A stretch of DNA of 64,000 nucleotides, from positions 103,798-167,797 of the forward strand of contig JAOHSR010000001.1 of the NCBI GenBank assembly GCA_028122735.1. The letters run 5' to 3'. A program made the translations under genes and the position numbers. Positions 8,999-18,394 of the stretch are shown piece by piece. Below the pieces are notes generated by a model. It was not told where the DNA came from and made no database searches. It worked only from the letters and a program-made list of their open reading frames with translations. Source of the DNA: Flavobacteriales bacterium. GTDB lineage: Bacteria > Bacteroidota > Bacteroidia > Flavobacteriales > BACL11. Positions within the stretch are counted from its first letter, which is position 1. Each line of letters begins with the position of its first letter.

Positions 8999-10195
8999 AT
9001 GATTGGAAAGCTAAAAAAACAACTGCAAGAGGAGCTCAATAGTATTTCAGAAGCTGGATTGTATAAAAAAGAACGTATAATTACTAAACCTCAAGCTACT
9101 GAAATTGAGGTTAGTACGGGTGAAAAAGTGCTGAATTTCTGTGCTAATAATTATTTGGGACTTTCATCTCATCCAGAAGTGGTTCAAGCTGCAAAAGATG
9201 CTTTAGATACTCATGGTTTTGGTATGTCTTCAGTTCGCTTTATATGTGGTACTCAAGATATTCATAAAAAATTAGAAGAAAAGCTTTCCTCTTTTTTGTC
9301 AACCGAAGACACTATTTTATATGCTGCTGCATTTGATGCAAATGGAGGATTGTTTGAGCCAATTTTTGGGAAAGAAGATGCGATTATTTCAGATTCATTA
9401 AATCATGCCTCAATTATTGATGGGGTGAGATTATGCAAAGCTGTTAGATACAGATACCAAAATAATGATATGCAGGATTTAGAAACTAAATTAATTGAAT
9501 CTCAAGCTCAAAGAAATAGAGTGATTGTAACAGATGGTGTTTTTTCTATGGATGGATATATTGCTCAACTTGATAAAATTTGTGACTTAGCCGAGAAATA
9601 TGATGCACTTGTGATGGTTGATGACTGTCATTCAACAGGATTTGTAGGTAAAACAGGTAGAGGAACTCATGAACATTGTGGAGTTTTGGGGAGAGTAGAT
9701 ATTATTACTGGAACACTTGGAAAAGCTTTAGGTGGTGCAATGGGAGGTTTTACTTCTGGAAGAAAAGAAATAATTGAGATGTTACGTCAAAAATCAAGAC
9801 CTTATCTTTTCTCAAATTCTCTTGCACCTTCAATTGTGGGTTCTGGGATTAAAGTTTTAGAAATTTTAGAGAAATCTACTGATCTTAGAGATAAACTAGA
9901 GAAAAATACGAAATATTTTAGAGAATCAATGTCGTCAGCTGGATTTGATATAAAAGAAGGGATTCACGCCATTGTACCTGTAATGCTTTATGATGCTAAA
10001 TTAGCTAGCTTAATGGCTGATAAATTATTGCAAGAAGGGATTTATGTTATTGGATTCTCATTTCCAGTAGTTCCCAAGGGAAAAGCTCGTATTAGAGTCC
10101 AAATTTCTGCTGCTCATAGCATTGAAAATCTTGACCATGCAATTAATTCATTTGTAAAAGTAGCAAAAGAGTTGGGAGTTCTAGATAATAATTAA
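8999..10195 (+). CDS. kbl: Glycine C-acetyltransferase (2-amino-3-ketobutyrate CoA ligase)
   Basis: PLP-dependent alpha-oxoamine synthase that cleaves 2-amino-3-ketobutyrate with CoA to glycine and acetyl-CoA, the second step of threonine breakdown through threonine dehydrogenase. The 398 residues are typical. [39 protein letters not shown] and [14 protein letters not shown] are visible, with Lys242 in the last as the Schiff-base lysine. Close relatives in the same family (AONS, serine palmitoyltransferase) are possible, but the N-terminal pattern fits Kbl best. No threonine dehydrogenase gene lies in the window. Confidence 0.92.
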   Translation: MIGKLKKQLQEELNSISEAGLYKKERIITKPQATEIEVSTGEKVLNFCANNYLGLSSHPEVVQAAKDALDTHGFGMSSVRFICGTQDIHKKLEEKLSSFLSTEDTILYAAAFDANGGLFEPIFGKEDAIISDSLNHASIIDGVRLCKAVRYRYQNNDMQDLETKLIESQAQRNRVIVTDGVFSMDGYIAQLDKICDLAEKYDALVMVDDCHSTGFVGKTGRGTHEHCGVLGRVDIITGTLGKALGGAMGGFTSGRKEIIEMLRQKSRPYLFSNSLAPSIVGSGIKVLEILEKSTDLRDKLEKNTKYFRESMSSAGFDIKEGIHAIVPVMLYDAKLASLMADKLLQEGIYVIGFSFPVVPKGKARIRVQISAAHSIENLDHAINSFVKVAKELGVLDNN

Positions 10196-10206
10196 TTAAT
10201 AAAATT

Positions 10207-10235
10207 TTGAAATAGATAAAAAAAGTGTAGTTTTG
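10207..10235 (+). promoter_or_regulatory. Promoter of the rplM-rpsI operon: TTG-N18-TAGTTTTG
   Basis: TTG at 10207-10209 and TAGTTTTG at 10228-10235 are 18 bp apart, a full Bacteroidota-type match. It is placed 32 bases upstream of the GTG start of rplM. Confidence 0.65.
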
Positions 10236-10267
10236 CACCCCTTTAAATTAAGTAAAAAATAAAAATT

Positions 10268-10723
10268 GTGGATACATTAAGCTATAAAACATTGTCATCA
10301 AACAAAATTTCTGCTGATAAGAAATGGTTTGTCGTTGATGCTGAAGGTCAAAACCTTGGAAGATTTTCATCTAAAATTGCAAAAGTTCTAAGAGGAAAAT
10401 ATAAAACAAATTTCACTCCACATGCAGATTGTGGAGACAATGTTGTTATTATAAATGCTTCAAAGATTGTTATGACTGGAAACAAATTAGAGAAGAGAGA
10501 AATTTTTAGTCACACTGGATACCCTGGAGGTCAAAAAAGAATTACCCCAAAAGAAATGTTAGTTAAGGACGGTACATCAGTAGTTAGACACGCTATTAAA
10601 GGGATGTTACCTAAAAATAAATTAGGAGCTGCAATTTTAAAGAACTGTTATATTTTCTCTTTAGAAAATCATGACAAAGAGGCGCAGAAGCCTACAAGTC
10701 TTAACTTAAACGATCTTATTTAA
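10268..10723 (+). CDS. rplM: 50S ribosomal protein L13
   Basis: Early-assembly protein of the large ribosomal subunit, 151 residues. WFVVDAEGQNLGRFSSKIAKVLRGK and TGNKLEKREIFSHTGYPGG are the family signatures, followed by VRHAIKGMLPKNKLG. The GTG start is supported because the MDTLSYKT opening is shared by L13 proteins of the phylum and no in-frame ATG precedes it. It is separated from rpsI by two bases, the classic L13-S9 pair. Confidence 0.97.
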   Translation: MDTLSYKTLSSNKISADKKWFVVDAEGQNLGRFSSKIAKVLRGKYKTNFTPHADCGDNVVIINASKIVMTGNKLEKREIFSHTGYPGGQKRITPKEMLVKDGTSVVRHAIKGMLPKNKLGAAILKNCYIFSLENHDKEAQKPTSLNLNDLI

Positions 10724-10725
10724 TT

Positions 10726-11112
10726 ATGGATACAATTCACACTATAGGAAGAAGAAAAGCATCTGTTGCTAGAATATATTTAAACAAAGGCAAAGGAGCA
10801 ATAACTATTAACAAGAAAGATTATAAAGATTTTTTTCCAGTTGAGGGTTTACAAAAGAAAGTTTTACAACCTTTTTCTGTTTTAGATTTAGAAGGAAAAT
10901 TTGATGTAAAGGTTAATGTAAATGGTGGTGGAAATACTGGTCAAGCTGATGCAATTAAACTAGCAATTGCTAGAGCATTATGTGAATTGGATTTAGAAAA
11001 TAGACCAGCTTTAAAAGCTGAAGGGCTTCTAACTAGAGATCCTAGAGTAGTTGAAAGAAAAAAACCTGGTCAGAAAAAAGCAAGGAAGAAATTCCAGTGG
11101 GTTAAAAGATAA
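10726..11112 (+). CDS. rpsI: 30S ribosomal protein S9
   Basis: Small-subunit protein of 128 residues. It opens with IGRRKASVARIYL and ends in the basic tail KKARKKFQWVKR that reaches the P-site tRNA. GGGNTGQADAIKLAIARAL is the conserved core. It follows rplM with a two-base gap and is surely cotranscribed. The next gene, rpsB, is separated by an 89-base leader that can form stems. Confidence 0.97.
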   Translation: MDTIHTIGRRKASVARIYLNKGKGAITINKKDYKDFFPVEGLQKKVLQPFSVLDLEGKFDVKVNVNGGGNTGQADAIKLAIARALCELDLENRPALKAEGLLTRDPRVVERKKPGQKKARKKFQWVKR

Positions 11113-11126
11113 AAATATTATTAATT

Positions 11127-11174
11127 GTTTAGTATCTAAACTAATTAGACAAGCCAATGCTTTTACTAGTTAGT
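11127..11174 (+). promoter_or_regulatory. Structured leader upstream of rpsB
   Basis: Two stems can be drawn in the rpsI-rpsB gap. The first is GTTTAG (11127-11132) with CTAAAC (11136-11141) around a three-base loop. The second is ACTAATTAG (11140-11148) with CTAGTTAGT (11166-11174), with one G-U pair. They meet at 11140-11141 and so are adjacent or mutually exclusive. In Escherichia coli, S2 represses rpsB-tsf through its leader; a similar role here is only inferred. Alternatively it is a weak terminator or RNA-processing site. Confidence 0.4.
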
Positions 11175-11201
11175 TGAATAAACTTAAAAAAGAAAGTAAA
11201 C

Positions 11202-11960
11202 ATGTCAAGAACAAATTTCAAAGAATTATTACAAGCGGGTGTACATTTTGGTCACTTAAAGAAAAAGTATAATCCTGCTATGGCTCCATATGTATTTATG
11301 GAACAAAATGGTATTCATATTATTGACTTAAATAAAACTGTAGCAATGCTGGAAGATGCTGCTGCAGCAATGAAACAAATTGCAAAGTCTGGTAAAAAAA
11401 TACTTTTTGTTGCTACAAAAAAACAGGCAAAATCAATAGTTGCTGAAGCAGCTCAAAAACTTGATATGCCATACATTACAGAGAGATGGCCTGGTGGTTT
11501 ATTAACCAATTTTGCTACAATTAGAAAATCAATCAAAAAGATGGATGGGATTGATAAAATGAAGGTTGACGGAACTTTTGATTCACTTTCTAAAAGAGAG
11601 AGGCTCCAGATTAGTAGAACAAGAGAAAAATTAGAAATTAATCTTGGTAGTATAGTAAAGATGAATCGTATGCCTGAAGCTATTTTTATTATTGATATTA
11701 ACAAAGAGCATATTGCATTAAAGGAATCAACAAAGCTCGGTATTCGTTCATTTGCTTTAACTGATACTAATACAAATCCAGCTCATGTACACTACCCTAT
11801 TCCTGGAAATGATGATGCTTCAAAATCTATTGCATATATAGTTGATGTGGTTTCTAAAGCTGTTTCTGAAGGATTAGAAGAAAGAGCTGAAGATCAGAAT
11901 ATGAAAGCAATGGAAAAACAAAAAAAGGCAAAGAAAATTTCTGAAGAAGCAAAAAAATAA
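11202..11960 (+). CDS. rpsB: 30S ribosomal protein S2
   Basis: Small-subunit surface protein, 252 residues. It shows the family opening LLQAGVHFGHLKKKYNPAMAPY, then ITERWPGGLLTNFATIRKS and the central FIIDINKEHIALKES and ALTDTNTNP blocks. A charged coiled tail (EEAKK) closes it. The leader immediately upstream can fold into hairpins. tsf follows after 19 bases, the usual S2/EF-Ts pair. Confidence 0.97.
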   Translation: MSRTNFKELLQAGVHFGHLKKKYNPAMAPYVFMEQNGIHIIDLNKTVAMLEDAAAAMKQIAKSGKKILFVATKKQAKSIVAEAAQKLDMPYITERWPGGLLTNFATIRKSIKKMDGIDKMKVDGTFDSLSKRERLQISRTREKLEINLGSIVKMNRMPEAIFIIDINKEHIALKESTKLGIRSFALTDTNTNPAHVHYPIPGNDDASKSIAYIVDVVSKAVSEGLEERAEDQNMKAMEKQKKAKKISEEAKK

Positions 11961-11979
11961 TTAAAAAATATTAGAAAAA

Positions 11980-12807
11980 ATGGGAAATATTTCAGCATCT
12001 GATGTAGGAAAGTTAAGAAAGCAAACAGGATCAGGAATGATGGATTGTAAAAAAGCACTAGTTGAAGCTAACGGTGATTTTGATTTAGCGGTAGATATAC
12101 TTAGAAAAAAAGGTCAGAAAGTAGCTGCTAAGAGAGCTGACAGACAAGCGATGGAGGGTGTTGTTGTTGCAAAAAACAATGATGATAACAGTAAGGCAAT
12201 TTTAATTTCATTAAACTGTGAAACAGATTTTGTTGCTAAAAATGAAGATTTTATAGCTATAGCTCAAGATATTTTAGATACAGCTGTTTCTGCTGATTTA
12301 TCTTCTGCAGAGTCAATTCATGACTTAAAGTTATCTGATGGAATGACAGTTGCTGAAAAGGTTTTAGAGCAAACTGGTGTTATAGGAGAGAAAATTGAAA
12401 TTAGCGCTCAGCTAATTGAAGATGTTCAGGTAAGTTCTTACATTCATGCAGGAAATAGATTAGCCACATTAGTTGGTTTTAATGCTGTAACTGATCTTCA
12501 AGTAGCTAGAGATGTTGCTATGCAGGTTGCTGCTATGAATCCTTTAGCTGTTGATAAAGATGGTATAGATCAAGAAACTATTGATAGAGAATTAGAAATT
12601 GCTAAAGATTTAGCAAGGCAAGAAGGTAAGCCTGAAGAAATGTTGGAGAAAATTGCTTTTGGAAGATTAAATAAATTTTACAAGGAGAATACTTTGTTAA
12701 ATCAAGCTTTTATTAAAGATGGTAAAAAAACTGTTGCTCAATATTTAAAAGACCAACATGATTCGCTTTCTGTAACTTGCTTCAAAAGAGTAGGTTTATC
12801 TAGTTAA
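11980..12807 (+). CDS. tsf: Translation elongation factor Ts
   Basis: Guanine nucleotide exchange factor for EF-Tu, 275 residues. The N-terminal UBA-like domain shows VGKLRKQTGSGMMDCKKAL, followed by the core with SLNCETDFVAKNEDF, the signature that contacts EF-Tu, and a second core half containing VAMQVAAMNPLAV. It is cotranscribed with rpsB. A strong hairpin terminator begins four bases after its stop codon. Confidence 0.96.
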   Translation: MGNISASDVGKLRKQTGSGMMDCKKALVEANGDFDLAVDILRKKGQKVAAKRADRQAMEGVVVAKNNDDNSKAILISLNCETDFVAKNEDFIAIAQDILDTAVSADLSSAESIHDLKLSDGMTVAEKVLEQTGVIGEKIEISAQLIEDVQVSSYIHAGNRLATLVGFNAVTDLQVARDVAMQVAAMNPLAVDKDGIDQETIDRELEIAKDLARQEGKPEEMLEKIAFGRLNKFYKENTLLNQAFIKDGKKTVAQYLKDQHDSLSVTCFKRVGLSS

Positions 12808-12810
12808 TTA

Positions 12811-12843
12811 AAAAAAGAGATTTTTAAAAATCTCTTTTTTTTT
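12811..12843 (+). terminator. Intrinsic terminator after tsf
   Basis: AAAAAAGAGATTTTT and AAAAATCTCTTTTTT form a perfect 15-base inverted repeat ending in a T-run. The A-rich 5' arm means it could work in both directions. It ends only about 15 bases before the pyrH ATG, so pyrH-frr must depend on read-through or a promoter I cannot see. Confidence 0.75.
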
Positions 12844-12858
12844 ATAAAAAAATTGAAG

Positions 12859-13566
12859 ATGAAATATAAAAGAGTACTACTTAAGCTAAGCGGTGAAGCT
12901 TTGATTGGTAATCAACAATATGGCATTGATTCTTCTGTATTAAGCAATTATGCTTTAGAGATTAAATCAATAGTAGAAACAGGTTGTCAATTAGCTATCG
13001 TAATTGGAGGAGGTAATATTTATAGAGGGATTCAATCAGAAGAATCTGGATTTGATAGGGTTCAAGGTGATCACATGGGCATGTTAGCAACAATTATTAA
13101 TGGGATGGCCTTACAATCTGCGCTTGAATCTTTAAAGATTGAAACTAGACTGCAGACAGCAATTAAAATGGAGCAAATTGCAGAACCATACATAAGAAGG
13201 AGAGCAATTAGACATTTAGAAAAAAATAGAGTTGTAATATTTGGAGCCGGTACAGGTAATCCATATTTCACTACAGATACGGCTGCAGCCTTAAGAGCGA
13301 TTGAAATTGAGGCTGATATTATTTTAAAGGGTACAAGAGTAGATGGTGTTTATTCAGCAGATCCAGAGAAAGATTCTAAGGCCCAAAAGTTTGATCAGAT
13401 TTCATTTGACAAAGCATATGATTTGGGCTTAAAAGTCATGGATTTAACAGCATTTACACTATGCAAAGAAAATAAATTACCGATAAATGTGTTTAATATG
13501 AATGTGGCAGGTAACCTAAAAAAGGTATGCGATGGAATTACTGTTGGAACTTTAGTAACTTTATAA
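12859..13566 (+). CDS. pyrH: Uridylate kinase
   Basis: Phosphorylates UMP to UDP with ATP, as a cytoplasmic hexamer of the amino-acid kinase fold. It is 235 residues from the preferred ATG at 12859; the track start at 12853 is a TTG only two codons upstream. [37 protein letters not shown] and [20 protein letters not shown] are the diagnostic blocks. It lies just after the tsf terminator and nine bases before frr, which probably shares its transcript. Confidence 0.95.
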   Translation: MKYKRVLLKLSGEALIGNQQYGIDSSVLSNYALEIKSIVETGCQLAIVIGGGNIYRGIQSEESGFDRVQGDHMGMLATIINGMALQSALESLKIETRLQTAIKMEQIAEPYIRRRAIRHLEKNRVVIFGAGTGNPYFTTDTAAALRAIEIEADIILKGTRVDGVYSADPEKDSKAQKFDQISFDKAYDLGLKVMDLTAFTLCKENKLPINVFNMNVAGNLKKVCDGITVGTLVTL

Positions 13567-13575
13567 ATAATTATT

Positions 13576-14139
13576 ATGAACGAAGAAATAAATTTTTGTT
13601 TAGATCTTGCTAGAGAACAAATGCAAGAAAGTTTAAATCATCTTGAGATAAGTTTGTCTAAAATTCGAGCAGGAAAAGCATCACCGCAGATGTTAAGAGC
13701 AGTTGTAGTTGATTATTATGGTTCTGTTACCCCATTAACACAAATGGCTAATGTTACAACTCCAGATTCTCAGACAATTACAATTCAACCATTTGACAAG
13801 TCGATGATTTCTGATATTGAAAAAGCAATTGTTAATGCACAGCTTGGATTTAACCCGTCAAATAATGGAGAAAAAGTTATTATTAATGTTCCTGCTCTAA
13901 CAGAAGAAAGACGAAGAGATTTAGTTAAACAAGTGAAGATTGAGATTGAAAAGTCTAAGATAAGCTGTAGGAATATTAGACAAAAATCTAATGATGAGCT
14001 GAAAAATATTGGAAAAGAAGGTGTTTCAGAAGATATTATTAGAGATGCTGAAGAAAGTGTTCAATTAATTACTAATGAATACACAATTAAAATTGATGAT
14101 ATTTTCTCTTCAAAGGAATCTGACATTATGCAAGTTTAG
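13576..14139 (+). CDS. frr: Ribosome recycling factor
   Basis: Splits post-termination ribosomes together with EF-G. The 187 residues match the family. LSKIRAGKASPQMLRAVVVDYYGS and the C-terminal LTEERRRDLVKQVKIEIEKSK helix, which forms part of the three-helix bundle, are clear. The pyrH-frr pairing is widespread in bacteria. An RND-type exporter follows after 42 bases. Confidence 0.96.
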   Translation: MNEEINFCLDLAREQMQESLNHLEISLSKIRAGKASPQMLRAVVVDYYGSVTPLTQMANVTTPDSQTITIQPFDKSMISDIEKAIVNAQLGFNPSNNGEKVIINVPALTEERRRDLVKQVKIEIEKSKISCRNIRQKSNDELKNIGKEGVSEDIIRDAEESVQLITNEYTIKIDDIFSSKESDIMQV

Positions 14140-14181
14140 TTGTAGTTTTTATTCATTTTTTTAAATATTTACTAGAAAATC

Positions 14182-16503
14182 ATGTGGAACTCATTATCAA
14201 GCTTTATAATTAAGTTCAGAGTTTTATTCCTATTTATAATAGCAGGAGTCACTTTTTTTATGGCACAAAACGCTGTAAATGTTGAATATTCTGTTGAAAG
14301 AGCAAAAATTCTCCCATCTTCTCACCAGGTTTTTCTTGATAACCAAAACTTTCAGAAAAAATACGGTAATAATCAGGTTATGGCCATTGCAATCTCAGAC
14401 TCATTATTTTTTAATATTGATAGATTTCTCTTTTGGGATAGTCTTTGCGCTGAGATAAAAAAAATTAATGGAGTAGAAAATATTATTTCGGTAAATAATC
14501 TTTCTAAGCTTGAAAAAAATTCTGATGAGAAAAAATTTGAAACATGTAAATGGTTTAATGATAGCCTCTTAAATCAAGAGATATTAGATTCTCTTGTGAT
14601 CGAACTTAATAAGCAAAAATTTTATGATGGATTTTTTAATGATAATAATGATGGTGCATTAGTTTTAATTGATCTTGATAGTGAAATTGTAATATCTAAG
14701 AATAGAGATGATCTTGTTTTTTCAATTAAGGAGATTTCAGAAATCTACTCAAAAAAATATAATATACGCATCCATTATTCAGGAATGCCATATATGAGAA
14801 GTGTACAATCTGTAAGTTTAAAAAAGGAAATTATACTCTTTGTTTTTTTGACATTACTAATAACTTCTTTGATTTTATATCTATTTTTTAGATCATTTAA
14901 AGCGATGTTTGTTTCTATTATTGTTGTAGTCTTAGGAGTAATATTTGCATTTGGTTTTATAGAGATTTTAGATTATAAAATTACACTGCTAACTGCATTA
15001 GTACCTCCAGTTTTAATTGTCATCGGCATACCAAATTGTATTTTTTTAATCAATAAGTTTCATAATGAATATAGAAAAAACAATAATAAAATTAAATCAT
15101 TAAAAATTATGATAGGTAAGATAGGTAATATTACTTTACTTACCAACGTAACAACTGCTACAGGTTTTGCTGCTTTTCTACTTACAAATAGTCAATCACT
15201 ACAAGAATTTGGTCTAATTGCTTCAATAAATATCTTAGTTATATATGTATTGTCATTGTGCTTGATTCCAATTTTCTTTTCTTTTTTCTCTCCTCCAAAG
15301 CATAACCACACTAAACATTTAGACAGAAAATGGGTTGTTTCTATTGTTGATTATTTAATTTTTCTAGTTAATAATAAAAGAAATGCAATATATATAGTAA
15401 CCTTTATTGCTATTTTACTTTCAATCGTAGGTTTAAATAAAATGAATTTAACTGGTAATCTAAGTGATGATTTTAATAAAAGAGATGCGCTATATAAAGA
15501 TCTAAAGTATTTTGAAAATAAATATAAAGGAGTATTACCACTTGAAATTTTAGTTGATACTAAGAAAAAAAACGGATTATTTAAGTCATATAATTTAAAA
15601 AAGATGGAAGAATTTTCATCTTTACTAGCAACATATCCTGATTTTTCTCAGCCGTCTTCTTATATTGATTTTATAAAATATACAAAGCAAGTATATTATA
15701 ATAATGATCCTGCCTACTTTAATTTACCAAATAATCAGGAACAGATTTTCTTAACAAACTATATCTCAAATACTAGTTCTTCATTTAATATGAGAGATAT
15801 GTTGATTGATTCATTAAATCAAGAAGCTCGTGTAAGTTTGAGGATTAAGGATCTTAGCGCTTCTGAAATGGATGAAATAATGTCAGATCTTGAACCAAAA
15901 ATTTCAACAATTTTTGATCCTGATAAATATGATGTTATTATTACTGGAACTACTAAAGTATTATTAACAGGTACTAAATTCCTTTTAAATAATTTATTTA
16001 TAAGTCTGTTTTTAGTTATTATTTTGATTTCAATTTTTATGGCATGGATGTTTTCATCTTTTAAAATGGTTTTAATTTCACTAATTCCAAATATAATCCC
16101 ATTATTAATAACGGGTGCTATAATGGGTTTCTTTGGAATTGCATTAAAGCCTTCTACAATTTTAGTTTTTAGTATTGCTTTTGGAATTTCAGTTGATGAC
16201 ACTATCCATTTTTTAGCAAAATATAGGCAGGAATTAATCTCTAATAAAGGTTTAATTAGAATATCTGTTTTTGCAGCTCTAAAAGAAACAGGAGTAAGTA
16301 TGCTTTATACTTCCATTGTTTTATTCTTTGGTTTTTTTATCTTTATTGCCTCAGATTTTGGTGGCACTGTTGCTTTAGGTCTTTTAGTTTCAATAACATT
16401 GTTAATTGCGATGCTTTCAAATTTATTATTGTTGCCAGCACTTCTCTTAACATATGAGAAAAAATTAATGGGTTCTTTTATAAGTCAAAACAAAAAAATA
16501 TAA
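14182..16503 (+). CDS. RND-superfamily (MMPL-type) membrane exporter
   Basis: Inner-membrane transporter of 773 residues with duplicated architecture: an N-terminal helix ([17 protein letters not shown]), a periplasmic domain to about 210, a bundle of helices to about 375, a second single helix, a second periplasmic domain and a final bundle. The sterol-sensing-like half contains the acidic [17 protein letters not shown] in the second bundle, equivalent to the proton-relay region of RND pumps. The first bundle has [13 protein letters not shown] at the same place and lacks the two acidic residues. The substrate is unknown; relatives are proposed to move lipids or hydrophobic compounds. A gene of this type after frr is common in Flavobacteria. 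Confidence 0.8.
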   Translation: MWNSLSSFIIKFRVLFLFIIAGVTFFMAQNAVNVEYSVERAKILPSSHQVFLDNQNFQKKYGNNQVMAIAISDSLFFNIDRFLFWDSLCAEIKKINGVENIISVNNLSKLEKNSDEKKFETCKWFNDSLLNQEILDSLVIELNKQKFYDGFFNDNNDGALVLIDLDSEIVISKNRDDLVFSIKEISEIYSKKYNIRIHYSGMPYMRSVQSVSLKKEIILFVFLTLLITSLILYLFFRSFKAMFVSIIVVVLGVIFAFGFIEILDYKITLLTALVPPVLIVIGIPNCIFLINKFHNEYRKNNNKIKSLKIMIGKIGNITLLTNVTTATGFAAFLLTNSQSLQEFGLIASINILVIYVLSLCLIPIFFSFFSPPKHNHTKHLDRKWVVSIVDYLIFLVNNKRNAIYIVTFIAILLSIVGLNKMNLTGNLSDDFNKRDALYKDLKYFENKYKGVLPLEILVDTKKKNGLFKSYNLKKMEEFSSLLATYPDFSQPSSYIDFIKYTKQVYYNNDPAYFNLPNNQEQIFLTNYISNTSSSFNMRDMLIDSLNQEARVSLRIKDLSASEMDEIMSDLEPKISTIFDPDKYDVIITGTTKVLLTGTKFLLNNLFISLFLVIILISIFMAWMFSSFKMVLISLIPNIIPLLITGAIMGFFGIALKPSTILVFSIAFGISVDDTIHFLAKYRQELISNKGLIRISVFAALKETGVSMLYTSIVLFFGFFIFIASDFGGTVALGLLVSITLLIAMLSNLLLLPALLLTYEKKLMGSFISQNKKI

Positions 16504-16504
16504 A

Positions 16505-17362
16505 ATGAAAGGAATTATTTTAGCTGGTGGGGCTGGTACTCGTTTACATCCAATAACTATAGCAATGAGTAAACAGATGATACCTATTTATGATAAGCCG
16601 ATGATTTATTATCCTTTATCTACTTTAATATATTCCGGTATTAGAGAAATATTAATAATTTCTACACCAACTGATTTACCATTGTTTAAAAAGTTATTAG
16701 GAGACGGCTCAAGAATTGGATGTGAATTTTCATATAAAGTTCAAGAGGTTCCAAATGGATTAGCCCAAGCATTTGTTCTTGGTGAAGAATTTATTGGTGA
16801 TGATGAGGTTTGTTTAATTCTTGGAGATAATATTTTTCAGATGAAAATTAAAATTCTTTCAGAAATTTCTAATATAGATGGCGGGGTAGTTTTTGGATAT
16901 CATGTTACAGACCCTGAACGATATGGTGTGGTTGAGTTTGATGAGAATAATAAAGCAATTTCTTTAGAGGAAAAACCATTAAAACCTAAATCAAATTATG
17001 CGATTCCGGGTTTATATTTTTATGATAATTCAGTTATTGATGTTGCTAAAGAAATAAAACCATCTGCGCGAGGTGAATATGAAATAACGGATATTAATAA
17101 GCATTATTTAAGTCAGGGAAAACTTGATGTAAAGGTATTGTCAAAAGGATCTGTTTGGCTTGATACAGGAACAATTAATTCTTTAATGCAAGCGAATCAA
17201 TATGTTCAAGTTGTTGAAGAGAGACAGGGGAGAAAGATTGGTTGTATAGAAGAGGCTGCTTATTATAGTGGATTTATTAACAAAGATCAACTTTTAAAAT
17301 TAGCTGAGCCTTTAAGAAAAAGTGGATATGGAGATTATTTGCTTAGTATAGCAAATCAATGA
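16505..17362 (+). CDS. rfbA: Glucose-1-phosphate thymidylyltransferase
   Basis: Makes dTDP-glucose from dTTP and glucose-1-phosphate, the entry to dTDP-rhamnose and other deoxysugars. It is 285 residues with the pyrophosphorylase signature [20 protein letters not shown] and the ILGDNIF and [20 protein letters not shown] blocks. The other dTDP-sugar genes (rfbBCD) are not adjacent and must be elsewhere. It starts one base after the exporter stop, and its last bases overlap the polyprenyl synthase start (ATGA), so the three genes are probably one transcript. Confidence 0.93.
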   Translation: MKGIILAGGAGTRLHPITIAMSKQMIPIYDKPMIYYPLSTLIYSGIREILIISTPTDLPLFKKLLGDGSRIGCEFSYKVQEVPNGLAQAFVLGEEFIGDDEVCLILGDNIFQMKIKILSEISNIDGGVVFGYHVTDPERYGVVEFDENNKAISLEEKPLKPKSNYAIPGLYFYDNSVIDVAKEIKPSARGEYEITDINKHYLSQGKLDVKVLSKGSVWLDTGTINSLMQANQYVQVVEERQGRKIGCIEEAAYYSGFINKDQLLKLAEPLRKSGYGDYLLSIANQ

Positions 17363-18327
17363 TAAGTTTTATAACATTCAAAGAGCTTATAGATAATGAG
17401 CTTAACAAATTAACTTTCCCTTCTAAACCATCTAATCTTTATGACCCAATTAAATATATCTTGTCCTTAGAGGCAAAAAGGATGAGATCGATAGCTTTAT
17501 TATTGTCTCATAATAGTTTTAATGAAAATTATGAAAATGCTTTACCTGCAGCTTTAGCAATTGAGTTGTTTCATAATTTCACATTAATCCATGATGATAT
17601 CATGGACAAAGCCAAGTTAAGAAGAGGTGCAAAAACCGTTCATGAAAAATGGGATAATAATATTGCTATCCTATCAGGAGATACCATGCTGGTTCAGTCT
17701 TATTCATTGTTGTCTGATTTGGAATTAAATATACAAGCTAAGGTATATAAAGTTTTCTCTGATACAGCTACCCAAGTATGTGAGGGTCAGCAGTTAGATA
17801 TGGATTTTGAGCAAATCCAAGATCTTGAGATTTCAGAATATATAGAGATGATACAAAAAAAGACTTCCGTACTTCTTGCTGCTTCTTTTCAAATAGGGGC
17901 ATTAATAGCTAATGCATCAATAGAAGACTCATCACTAATGTATCAATTTGGTTTGAATATTGGAATAGCGTTTCAACTTCAAGATGATATGCTTGATTTG
18001 TATGGTGAACAAAGTAAATTTGGAAAAAAAACTGGAGGAGATATTATATCCAACAAGAAAACTTATTTATATCTTAAATCTTTATTTCTTGCTAACTCTC
18101 AACAAGAACAAAAATTAATAGAATTGTTTTCAAAGCCTACCATAAATGAAGATAAAAAAATTCAAGAGGTTAAAAATATTTTTGATGAAGTTGGTGTGTT
18201 GGATCATATAAAAAATCAGATTAATCACTATCATAATAAAGCTCAAAAAAATTTAGAAGATCTTTCTATCACTAATAAGAATTACTTAATTGATTTTGCA
18301 AAATTACTGTTGAAAAGAGAGTTTTAA
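17359..18327 (+). CDS. Polyprenyl diphosphate synthase (IspA/IspB family)
   Basis: Condenses isopentenyl diphosphate with allylic diphosphates, supplying quinone tails or other isoprenoids. The 322 residues carry the first aspartate-rich motif [15 protein letters not shown] and the second [13 protein letters not shown]. The first motif has no two-residue insertion, unlike typical bacterial farnesyl synthases, and an aromatic Phe lies five residues before it, which hints at a C20-type product. Chain length cannot be settled by reading. It overlaps rfbA by four bases (ATGA), implying coupled translation. Confidence 0.88.
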   Translation: MISFITFKELIDNELNKLTFPSKPSNLYDPIKYILSLEAKRMRSIALLLSHNSFNENYENALPAALAIELFHNFTLIHDDIMDKAKLRRGAKTVHEKWDNNIAILSGDTMLVQSYSLLSDLELNIQAKVYKVFSDTATQVCEGQQLDMDFEQIQDLEISEYIEMIQKKTSVLLAASFQIGALIANASIEDSSLMYQFGLNIGIAFQLQDDMLDLYGEQSKFGKKTGGDIISNKKTYLYLKSLFLANSQQEQKLIELFSKPTINEDKKIQEVKNIFDEVGVLDHIKNQINHYHNKAQKNLEDLSITNKNYLIDFAKLLLKREF

Positions 18328-18394
18328 AGAATAAATAAATCATTTAATATTTAAATTAAATTAAATAGTTTTACGAAACATTTAATTAACTCTT

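Noticed and set aside
11453-11704. Minus-strand ORF inside rpsB
   Set aside because: Antisense shadow of a conserved ribosomal protein gene.
15819-16202. 127-codon minus-strand ORF inside the RND exporter
   Set aside because: Long only because of low stop density antisense to hydrophobic codons; no domain, start context or promoter.
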